DNA from: Balneolaceae bacterium
GTDB taxonomy: Bacteria; Bacteroidota; Rhodothermia; Balneolales; Balneolaceae
NCBI GenBank assembly: GCA_007126675.1
Contig: SLAU01000181.1
Span: forward strand, 1 to 5,391
Reading direction: 5' to 3'
DNA length: 5,391 nucleotides
The position numbers and the translations under genes are program-made. This document shows, piece after piece, positions 1 to 5,391 of this stretch. Every line of letters starts with the position of its first letter. The first letter of the stretch is position 1. Under the pieces are notes generated by a model, which was not told the DNA's origin, made no database searches, and was given only the letters and a program-made list of their open reading frames with translations.

Positions 1-306
1 AAAATTATTGCTTCAAAAATGGAGCGGGTCGAAAATCTGCGCGAAAAATTTCAAAACCAGCTGCAGTTAAACATCAAACTCAGAACAAGCGATATTACCG
101 ATGATGATCTGAGTGATATGGCAACATTAATGAGCATACACAAAGGGGAAACCAAAGTGTGTATGCATATCATGAGCCATCATGCCAAAAGGCCGCTTAA
201 AATGAACGTGAGAAGGTTTGTGGTTGAGCCAAACAATGACTTACTGAAAGGCTTACGCAATATTATCGGCAAGGAACATGTTCAACTATCGCGTTCGGCC
301 TCATAA
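1..306 (+). CDS. dnaE: DNA polymerase III subunit alpha, C-terminal fragment (5' end outside window)
   Basis: The frame is open from the first base and ends with TAA at 304-306, giving the last 101 residues of a longer protein. The ATG at 19 is internal, because the codons before it (K-I-I-A-S-K) continue the frame. The fragment resembles the extreme C-terminal region of bacterial DnaE. It begins with a helical stretch (MERVENLREKFQNQ) and a strand-like segment (LQLNIKLRTSDI). It then has a helix followed by a nucleic-acid-binding-like beta region with M-H-I-M-S-H-H, and ends with R-R-F-V-V-E-P-N-N-D-L-L-K-G-L-R-N-I-I-G, the type of ending seen in DnaE proteins of this broad group. DnaE is the replicative polymerase catalytic subunit. 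Its PHP, palm, fingers and HhH domains would lie upstream of the window, so polymerase function cannot be verified here. The thioredoxin gene that follows agrees with a dnaE-trxA neighbourhood I recall from related phyla. The identity rests on tail similarity judged by eye. Confidence 0.75.
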   Translation, partial: KIIASKMERVENLREKFQNQLQLNIKLRTSDITDDDLSDMATLMSIHKGETKVCMHIMSHHAKRPLKMNVRRFVVEPNNDLLKGLRNIIGKEHVQLSRSAS

Positions 307-320
307 CTGTAAGCAATGGA

Positions 321-359
321 ATTGATAAGACAATGGTATAAGATTTTCTCCTTATCAAT
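321..359. repeat. Perfect 9-bp inverted repeat between dnaE and trxA (candidate terminator or operator)
   Basis: ATTGATAAG at 321-329 is the exact reverse complement of CTTATCAAT at 351-359, with 21 nt between the arms. It starts 15 nt after the dnaE stop codon and ends 40 nt before the trxA start. As RNA it could form an AT-rich hairpin that ends dnaE transcription. However, the loop is large, the stem is weak and there is no T-run straight after it, so it is a poor classical terminator. As DNA, the half-sites are 30 bp apart centre to centre, about three helical turns, and a TATAAG element (337-342) lies between them, so an operator for trxA is equally possible. Confidence 0.5.
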
Positions 360-399
360 CACGATCTTTAGTTAAATCAAATAAAAAAGTAATATAACT

Positions 400-726
400 A
401 TGAGTAACACAATTGAATTTACCGACGGTAATTTTACCGACGAAGTAGAAAAAAGTGATAAACCGGTATTGGTAGACTTCTGGGCAGAATGGTGCGGCCC
501 CTGCCGTATGGTTGGTCCTGTAGTAGATGAACTTGCCGGCGAGTACGACGGAAAAGCTAAAATCGGCAAAGTGAATGTTGATAGCAATCCCGAAGTTTCC
601 GTTAAATATGGTATCAGAAGTATCCCCGCCTTATTAATTTTTAAAGACGGCGAAGTTGTTGAACAGATTGTGGGAGCTGTACCAAAATCACAAATCAAAA
701 AGCAGCTCGATCCTCACGTAGCCTGA
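400..726 (+). CDS. trxA: Thioredoxin 1 (TrxA)
   Basis: This is a complete 108-residue cytoplasmic thioredoxin, the same size as E. coli TrxA. It reduces protein disulfides, for example in ribonucleotide reductase and peroxiredoxins, and is itself recharged by thioredoxin reductase. The active site W31-C32-G33-P34-C35 falls in exact E. coli numbering. Also in place are the buried D26, K57, the cis-proline P76 within S-I-P-A-L-L, and G92. C32 and C35 are the only cysteines. There is no signal peptide, so it is not a periplasmic TlpA/ResA-type protein. The start at 400 fits the family N-terminus; the bases before it are A/T-rich with no Shine-Dalgarno. It lies 93 nt after dnaE and is followed 31 nt later by a strong terminator, so it is either its own unit or the end of a dnaE transcript. 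One small variation is Ala77 where many thioredoxins have Thr after the cis-proline. Confidence 0.97.
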   Translation: MSNTIEFTDGNFTDEVEKSDKPVLVDFWAEWCGPCRMVGPVVDELAGEYDGKAKIGKVNVDSNPEVSVKYGIRSIPALLIFKDGEVVEQIVGAVPKSQIKKQLDPHVA

Positions 727-757
727 GTTTAGCTGTATCATTAACTACTTTTATTTG

Positions 758-787
758 AAAAGGCGGTGCTAATGCATCGCCTTTTTT
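758..787 (+). terminator. Rho-independent terminator after trxA
   Basis: The left arm 758-769 (AAAAGGCGGTGC) pairs with 774-785 (GCATCGCCTTTT) over 12 bp, with a single G-U wobble (766/777) and a 4-nt TAAT loop. A run of six T (782-787) overlaps the end of the stem and continues as ATT. It lies 31 nt after the trxA stop codon. This is a textbook intrinsic terminator on the + strand and it insulates the efflux operon from trxA. The A-run at the left arm gives only a weak T4 tract on the other strand, and no - strand gene needs it. Confidence 0.92.
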
Positions 788-865
788 ATTTACAGTATTC
801 TTTGCTCTACATTATTTTACAAAACCGGTTAAAAAAAAAGAAGAACTATCTCTTAATTTTATCCG

Positions 866-893
866 TTGCACAGCAAGCAATAACACTTACATA
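866..893 (+). promoter_or_regulatory. Weak candidate promoter for the efflux operon
   Basis: TTGCAC (866-871) and TACATA (888-893) are separated by 16 bp and lie just before the adaptor start at 913. An A/T-rich stretch including A9 (831-839) lies further upstream and could act like an UP element. The match to the sigma-70-type consensus is modest, and Bacteroidota-type promoters follow a different consensus (-33 TTG, -7 TAnnTTTG), of which I see no good copy in 788-912. A promoter is expected here because a terminator separates this operon from trxA, but this exact placement is tentative. Confidence 0.25.
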
Positions 894-912
894 CCTATAT
901 GATACTAGCTAC

Positions 913-2007
913 ATGAACAAGACATTAAAAAGATTAATTACAGTTGTAGTGCTGCTTTCGGTGTTCGGACTTTTGGCCTGGCCAAAAGTAAAACCACTGT
1001 TTAGTGCATCCTCTGAAGGAGAGTCAGACGGAGGATCTAACCGTGGCAATAGTACATTACAGGTTGAAGCTGTTGAGCTTGACTACGAGTCTATTGAAGA
1101 CAGAATTTACTCGAGCGGTACAATCAGGGCAAATGAAGTTGTGGAATTGAGTACGGAAACCGCCGGCCTCATCACCGAAATATTATTGCAGGAAGGCAGG
1201 TCCGTAGAAAGAGGAGATTTGCTTGTGAAAATCAATGACAGCGAGTTGCAGGCCCAAAAACAAAGAGCAGAATATCGTTTAAGCCTGGCTGAACAGAGAG
1301 AAGCAAGACAGCAGCGATTACTGGAGCGGGGCGGAATCAGTCAGGATGAATATGAGGCAACTCTCAATGAAGTGAACGTACTTAAAGCTGAAGTACGATT
1401 GATTGAAGCCCAAATTGAAAAAACAGAAGTTCGCGCGCCATTTACAGGTGTTGTCGGTTTAAAGTATGTTAGTACAGGAAGTTATATCAGCCCCGATACA
1501 AGAATCGCATCATTACAGGATGTTGACCCCATTAAAATCGACTTTTCGGTTCCTGAGCGATTTCTGGCACGCGTTTCAGTTGGTGATTTGATTGAGTTCT
1601 CCGTGCAAGGTGTTGACTCAACATTTAGCGGAGAAGTGTATGCAATTGAACCCCGGATAGATACCGACACCCGAACGTTACAGGTACGTGCAATCAGTGA
1701 CAACCCCGACAGAGTGCTTTTCCCCGGTGCATTTGCAAATATTACACTGATTCTGGATCAAATTGATGATGCAATAATGCTGCCTGCCATTGCAATTATT
1801 CCTGAGCTGAACCGTCAAAAGGTATTTGTAGCCAGAGATGGCAAAGTGGAAGAGGTAGAAATTCGCACCGGTATCCGGACAAGTAATAAAGTTCAGGTGA
1901 TCGACGGCCTTGAGGTAGGTGATGTAGTATTAACAACCGGGTTATTGCAGGCACGCCCTGGAATGGATATAAATATTGTTGACTTAAAAAAATCGACTGA
2001 AGTATGA
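913..2007 (+). CDS. RND efflux periplasmic adaptor (membrane fusion) protein, AcrA/MexA-like
   Basis: This is a 364-residue adaptor linking an RND pump to an outer membrane channel. Residues 3-22 form an uncleaved-looking membrane anchor (K-R-L-I-T-V-V-V-L-L). There is no lipobox cysteine, unlike AcrA. A Ser/Gly-rich linker (31-48) follows. The lipoyl-like domain is split: its first half at about 73-109 (G-L-I-T-E-I-L-L-Q-E-G) and its second at about 171-194 (V-R-A-P-F-T-G-V-V-G). Between them is a coiled-coil hairpin (about 110-170) rich in Glu, Gln and Arg. Its tip carries R132-x3-L136-x6-S143, the RLS motif known to contact TolC-type channels. A beta-barrel domain (about 205-285) includes the P-R-I-D-T-D-T-R-T-L-Q-V-R-A signature, and a membrane-proximal domain ends the protein. 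I chose ATG 913 because it directly precedes the anchor. The same frame can be read back to a GTG at 766, but that start lies inside the trxA terminator. No Shine-Dalgarno is visible. It overlaps the pump gene by 4 nt. The substrate is unknown. Confidence 0.93.
   Translation: MNKTLKRLITVVVLLSVFGLLAWPKVKPLFSASSEGESDGGSNRGNSTLQVEAVELDYESIEDRIYSSGTIRANEVVELSTETAGLITEILLQEGRSVERGDLLVKINDSELQAQKQRAEYRLSLAEQREARQQRLLERGGISQDEYEATLNEVNVLKAEVRLIEAQIEKTEVRAPFTGVVGLKYVSTGSYISPDTRIASLQDVDPIKIDFSVPERFLARVSVGDLIEFSVQGVDSTFSGEVYAIEPRIDTDTRTLQVRAISDNPDRVLFPGAFANITLILDQIDDAIMLPAIAIIPELNRQKVFVARDGKVEEVEIRTGIRTSNKVQVIDGLEVGDVVLTTGLLQARPGMDINIVDLKKSTEV
2004..2007 (+). other. ATGA start/stop overlap coupling adaptor and pump translation
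   Basis: The pump's ATG (2004-2006) shares bases with the adaptor's TGA stop (2005-2007). No Shine-Dalgarno precedes it (the upstream bases are AAAAAAATCGACTGAAGT), so re-initiation by ribosomes finishing the adaptor is the likely way the pump is translated. This would keep the two partners in fixed proportion. Confidence 0.85.
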
Positions 2008-5000
2008 GCCGGATATCTTCACTTAGTATTCGCCGCCCGGTATTGGCATCTGTGATGTCAATTGTAATCGTACTGTTTGGGGTGATTTCATTCTTTAATC
2101 TTGGAGTACGTGAGTATCCGTCTGTAGATCCGCCCATCGTAACCGTTTCAACTTCTTACGTGGGTGCCAATGCAGACGTGATTGAATCTCAGATCACCGA
2201 ACCTCTTGAAGAATCTGTAAACGGTATTGCCGGAATCCGAACACTTACCTCCACCAGCCGTGAGGGCCAAAGCACAATTACTGTTGAGTTTGAGCTTGAA
2301 ATCGATCTCGAAGCAGCAGCTAATGATGTTCGCGACCGTGTTTCACGAGCTCAACGAAATCTTCCCGCTGATGCCGATCCTCCTACTGTCAGGAAAGCCG
2401 ATGCTGATGCTTCTCCGATTATCTTTTTAAATGTAAATAGTGACCGGCGTGATTTGCTCGACCTAACCGGAATTGCTGAAAACATATTTAAGGAACAGCT
2501 TCAAACAATTCCGGGAGTAAGTGAGGTGCGAATCTGGGGTGCAAAACAATATTCTATGCGGTTGTGGATGGATCCGCTAAAACTTGCTGCTTACAGTTTA
2601 ACTCCCCTGGATGTGCAGCAGGCATTAGACCGTGAAAATGTAGAGCTTCCATCCGGACGTATTGAAGGTATGACCACCGAGCTTTCTGTAAGAACGATGG
2701 GAAGGATGACCGATGTCGAAGAGTTTAATAATCTGATTATTCGCGAGTCGGGTGGCAATAAGGTTCGTTTTGGAGATATCGGATATGCTGAACTGGGAGC
2801 ACAAAATCAGCGTACTGTTTTGAAAAGAAATGGAATACCTATGGTGGGTGTAGTATTGATTCCCCTGCCGGGTGTGAACCAGCTGGATATTGCAGAAGAG
2901 TTTTATAACAGATTAGACCGGATCGAACGCGACCTGCCGGAAGATATCGCTCTTGCCACAGGTTTCGACACTACTGAATATATACAGCAATCGGTAAATG
3001 AAGTGCAGCAAACCGTTTTCCTTGCGCTCGCACTTGTAATTTCTGTGATATTCCTGTTTCTGAGAGACTGGCGCACCACGTTAATTCCAATTATCGTGAT
3101 TCCGATTGCACTTATCGGTTCATTTTTTGTGATGTATGTGGCCGGCTTTTCAATCAATGTGCTTACAATGCTCGCCATTGTACTTGCCATCGGCCTTGTT
3201 GTGGATGATGCTATTGTGGTGCTCGAAAATATTTATGCAAAAATGGAAAAGGGCCTGCCTGCTATTGAAGCCGGAATACTTGGTGCCAAGGAGATCTTTT
3301 TTGCAGTTGTAGCTACATCGCTTGCTCTTGTTTCGGTATTTATGCCAATCCTTTTCCTTGGCGGTACAACCGGACGTCTTTTCCGTGAGTTTGGTGTTGC
3401 TATCGCCGGTGCTGTTGTTATATCATCGTTTGTTGCGCTGACGCTTACACCCATGCTGGCAACAAAGATTCTGTCAAAAGGTGCTGAGAAGAACCGGTTT
3501 TATAAAATGACAGAACCGTTTTTTGAATGGCTAAACAGAATTTATAAAAATTCACTCGAATCCTTCATGAAAGTGCGCTGGATGGCATTTGTTGTGATGG
3601 CTTTTGCGGGCGGACTCATTGCCCTTCTTTACGTGAACATACCACAAGAGCTGGCACCACTTGAAGACCGCGGACAGATGCGGATTGTAGCAACAGCTCC
3701 TGAGGGTGCTTCTTTCGAATATATGGACGCCTATGTGGATCGAATGATAGAAGCTGTGCAGGAAAATGTACCCGAACTCTATGCCATGAATACGGTTACC
3801 TCTCCCGGTTTTGGAGCTGCCGGCTCTATTAATTCTGCATTTGGCTTTATAAATCTTGTTGATCGCAGCGAACGTGACCGATCACAACAGGAAATCGCTG
3901 ACGATTTATCCGAAATTCTTGGTAACCTGTCAGGTGCACAAACTTTTGTATCGCAGCCGCAATCAATAGGATCAAGGCGAGGAGGGTTGCCTGTTCAATA
4001 TGTACTGCAAGCGCAAAACCTGGAACAGCTTGAAGAAGTTATTCCTGACTTTATCCGTGCAGCTAATGAACATGAAGCGTTTACATTCGCCGATGTGAAT
4101 CTGAAATTCAATCAGCCAGAATTACAGGTAGAAATTGAACGAAACCGAGCAAGGTCTTTGGGTGTATCAGTGCGCGACATTGCTCAAACACTGCAGCTTT
4201 CACTGTCCGGCACACGTTTTGGATATTTTATCATGGATAGCAAGCAGTATGAAATTATTGGCCAGATGGAGCGCGAATTTCGGAATGCACCGATTGATCT
4301 GCGTACCATTTATGTTAGAAACGAATCGGGCAACCTGATTCAGCTTGATAATCTTGTGAATATTTCGGAATCGAGTGCCCCGCCACAGCTTTTCCGGTTT
4401 AATCGGTTCAATTCGGCTACGATTTCTGCAGGTCTTGCTCCCGGTTATACAATAGGCGACGGTATAGATGCAATGAATGAAATTGCAGCTGAAATACTGC
4501 CTGAAGCTATCATTACAGATCTTGCAGGACCATCCCGCGATTTTGCCGAAAGTGCTGCAAGCCTCATGTTTATCTTCATTCTTGCAATTATCCTGATTTA
4601 CCTTGTACTTGCTGCTCAATTCGAAAGTTTCCGTGATCCGTTCATCATTCTGTTTACGGTGCCGCTTGCAGTGTTTGGTACCCTTTTATCGCTTTGGTAC
4701 TTTAACCAGACGCTGAACATTTTCAGCCAGATCGGGATTATTATGCTGATTGGACTTATTGCTAAGAATGGAATTCTTATTATTGAATTTGCGAATCAGC
4801 GGCAGGAACAGGGAATGAGTGTAATGGATTCAATCATGGATGCTGCAGCCGTTCGTTTCAGGCCAATTCTGATGACAACGATTTCTACAATACTTGGTAT
4901 TCTCCCGATCGCACTCGCTTTAGGTGCCGGAGCTGAAAGCCGTATATCTATGGGTATTGCAGTTATCGGCGGTCTTCTGATCGGTAGTTTCCTTACCCTG

Positions 5001-5111
5001 TATGTAATACCTGCTATTTACAGTTACTTTGCATCAGACAGAAAGAAAAAGCTTGAAACAATTGAACGAGCTATTGAAGCAGATAAAAAATTGGAAGCAG
5101 CATCTGTTTAG
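2004..5111 (+). CDS. RND-family proton-driven efflux pump, HAE1 type (AcrB/MexB-like permease)
   Basis: This is a complete 1035-residue inner-membrane pump, close to the 1049 of AcrB. It shows the duplicated RND plan: TM1 (about 12-32), periplasmic porter/docking loop 1 (33-333), TM2-TM6 (about 335-487), TM7 (about 525-543), loop 2 (545-848) and TM8-TM12 (about 851-1008), then a short charged cytoplasmic tail. The N-terminal R-R-P-V-L, the V-R-E-Y-P-S-V-D-P-P segment and A-A-N-D-V-R-D-R-V are typical of hydrophobe/amphiphile exporters rather than heavy-metal or protein-export RNDs. The proton relay is intact: D401-D402 in TM4 (G-L-V-V-D-D-A), K921 in TM10 (A-K-N-G), R951 and T958 in TM11 (R-F-R-P-I-L-M-T), matching AcrB D407, D408, K940, R971 and T978. 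By-eye alignment suggests some aromatic residues of the AcrB deep pocket are changed (W178, V598, A605). It sits between its adaptor (4-nt overlap) and a TolC-like gene (15-nt gap). It should export amphiphilic compounds; the actual substrates cannot be deduced. Confidence 0.96.
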   Translation: MSRISSLSIRRPVLASVMSIVIVLFGVISFFNLGVREYPSVDPPIVTVSTSYVGANADVIESQITEPLEESVNGIAGIRTLTSTSREGQSTITVEFELEIDLEAAANDVRDRVSRAQRNLPADADPPTVRKADADASPIIFLNVNSDRRDLLDLTGIAENIFKEQLQTIPGVSEVRIWGAKQYSMRLWMDPLKLAAYSLTPLDVQQALDRENVELPSGRIEGMTTELSVRTMGRMTDVEEFNNLIIRESGGNKVRFGDIGYAELGAQNQRTVLKRNGIPMVGVVLIPLPGVNQLDIAEEFYNRLDRIERDLPEDIALATGFDTTEYIQQSVNEVQQTVFLALALVISVIFLFLRDWRTTLIPIIVIPIALIGSFFVMYVAGFSINVLTMLAIVLAIGLVVDDAIVVLENIYAKMEKGLPAIEAGILGAKEIFFAVVATSLALVSVFMPILFLGGTTGRLFREFGVAIAGAVVISSFVALTLTPMLATKILSKGAEKNRFYKMTEPFFEWLNRIYKNSLESFMKVRWMAFVVMAFAGGLIALLYVNIPQELAPLEDRGQMRIVATAPEGASFEYMDAYVDRMIEAVQENVPELYAMNTVTSPGFGAAGSINSAFGFINLVDRSERDRSQQEIADDLSEILGNLSGAQTFVSQPQSIGSRRGGLPVQYVLQAQNLEQLEEVIPDFIRAANEHEAFTFADVNLKFNQPELQVEIERNRARSLGVSVRDIAQTLQLSLSGTRFGYFIMDSKQYEIIGQMEREFRNAPIDLRTIYVRNESGNLIQLDNLVNISESSAPPQLFRFNRFNSATISAGLAPGYTIGDGIDAMNEIAAEILPEAIITDLAGPSRDFAESAASLMFIFILAIILIYLVLAAQFESFRDPFIILFTVPLAVFGTLLSLWYFNQTLNIFSQIGIIMLIGLIAKNGILIIEFANQRQEQGMSVMDSIMDAAAVRFRPILMTTISTILGILPIALALGAGAESRISMGIAVIGGLLIGSFLTLYVIPAIYSYFASDRKKKLETIERAIEADKKLEAASV

Positions 5112-5126
5112 GATTTGAAAATAATA

Positions 5127-5391
5127 ATGAAGAAAACTTTACTAACCTGCTTATTCATCTCCCTGCTGACAGGAGGTTTATTTAATGTATCAGAAGCCCA
5201 GGAAAAACTTTCTCTCGATGAAGCCATTCAGATCGGGCTGGATAATAACTATGGAGTTCAAATCTCCAAAAACAGGGCAGAAATTGCCGATAACAATCTG
5301 TCGCTTGGAAATGCGGGCTTTTTACCTCTTTTAGACCTGTCTGTTTCACAAACCGAAAGAATTGAAGACAGTGAATTTATTGCCGGAGGTG
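5127..5391 (+). CDS. TolC/OprM-type outer membrane efflux protein, N-terminal fragment (3' end outside window)
   Basis: An ATG at 5127, 15 nt after the pump's stop, opens a frame that stays open to the window edge (88 complete codons). Residues 1-24 look like a Sec signal peptide: M-K-K, a hydrophobic core (L-L-T-C-L-F-I-S-L-L), then S-E-A before Q25 as a signal peptidase I site. C8 lies too early and in the wrong context for a lipobox. The mature part starts with L-S-L-D-E-A-I-Q-I-G-L-D-N-N-Y, the characteristic first helix of the outer membrane efflux protein family, followed by helical I-S-K-N-R-A-E-I-A-D-N-N and G-F-L-P-L-L-D-L-S-V, where the family's first beta strand usually begins. Full-length members have roughly 400-500 residues, so most of this gene lies beyond the window. 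It would supply the trimeric outer membrane tunnel for the upstream adaptor and pump. No close Shine-Dalgarno is seen; AGGA at 5110-5113 is 13 nt from the ATG, probably too far. Confidence 0.9.
   Translation, partial: MKKTLLTCLFISLLTGGLFNVSEAQEKLSLDEAIQIGLDNNYGVQISKNRAEIADNNLSLGNAGFLPLLDLSVSQTERIEDSEFIAGG

Noticed and set aside
19..306. A separate 95-residue small protein starting at the ATG at 19
   Set aside because: The frame is open to the left edge and the residues before the Met continue a DnaE-like tail, so this is a fragment of a longer gene.
390..395. TAATAT with TTTAGT (367-372) as a trxA promoter
   Set aside because: The 17-bp spacing is right, but transcription would start at or after the trxA start codon.
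372..698. A 108-codon open frame on the - strand opposite trxA
   Set aside because: It lies antisense to a thioredoxin with every catalytic residue, has no recognisable domain and looks like a compositional shadow.
823..830. AACCGGTT palindrome as an operator
   Set aside because: It is only 8 bp, symmetry does not extend outward, and it occurs once in the leader, so chance is a sufficient explanation.
831..839. A9 homopolymer as a phase-variation tract
   Set aside because: It is outside any credible coding sequence and not placed between plausible -35 and -10 boxes. A-runs are common in this A/T-rich leader.
898..903. TATGAT as a -10 box for the efflux operon
   Set aside because: It matches the consensus well, but no -35 lies at proper spacing, and transcription would start only about 3 nt before the ATG at 913.
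2227..2430. Alternative + strand frames within the pump gene (2227-2430 and 4135-4338)
   Set aside because: Both are out of frame with a well-conserved RND sequence and show no domain or plausible initiation context.
4200..4619. A 139-codon open frame on the - strand inside the pump gene
   Set aside because: The + strand frame is a fully conserved RND pump here. The antisense product is Cys-, Asn- and Ile-rich without a family resemblance. The same applies to the shorter antisense frames at 1482-1703, 1796-2137, 2903-3190 and 3233-3454.
5127..5200. Lipoprotein signal in the outer membrane factor (Cys8)
   Set aside because: The cysteine lies inside the hydrophobic core after only seven residues and lacks a [LVI]-[AST]-[GA]-C context. 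A signal peptidase I site at A24-Q25 fits better.

Overview
The window holds an ordinary bacterial chromosomal stretch with all genes on the + strand: the 3' end of a probable DNA polymerase III alpha subunit gene (dnaE), a complete thioredoxin gene (trxA), and the start of a three-gene tripartite efflux operon. The operon consists of a periplasmic membrane fusion (adaptor) protein, an RND inner-membrane pump, and a truncated TolC-type outer membrane channel. An envelope-spanning pump with an outer-membrane factor implies a Gram-negative, double-membrane cell. No start codon in the window has a convincing Shine-Dalgarno sequence, and the leaders are A/T-rich. Together with the character of the proteins and the dnaE-trxA adjacency, this points to the Bacteroidota/Rhodothermota/Balneolota assemblage. 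That assignment is inference and only moderately secure.

Layout: 1-306 is the dnaE tail, open at the left edge. 307-399 is a gap with a perfect 9-bp inverted repeat (321-329 / 351-359), a possible dnaE terminator or operator. 400-726 is trxA, with every classical thioredoxin residue in E. coli register. 758-787 is a strong intrinsic terminator that separates trxA from the efflux operon. 788-912 is a leader with only a weak promoter candidate. 913-2007 is the adaptor, 2004-5111 the RND pump (ATGA overlap with the adaptor gene), and 5127-5391 the outer membrane factor, cut by the right edge.

The three efflux proteins should assemble into one complex. The RND trimer uses proton influx to move amphiphilic substrates out of the periplasm and outer leaflet of the inner membrane. 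The adaptor, which carries a recognisable R-x3-L-x6-S hairpin-tip motif, docks the pump to the TolC-like tunnel. The proton relay residues are intact, so the pump should be functional. No regulator gene is visible in the window, and the substrate cannot be read from the sequence.

I found no previously undescribed system here. The points most worth checking are the correct start of the adaptor gene (a longer reading runs back into the trxA terminator), the substitutions in the predicted aromatic drug-binding pocket of the pump, and the inverted repeat between dnaE and trxA.
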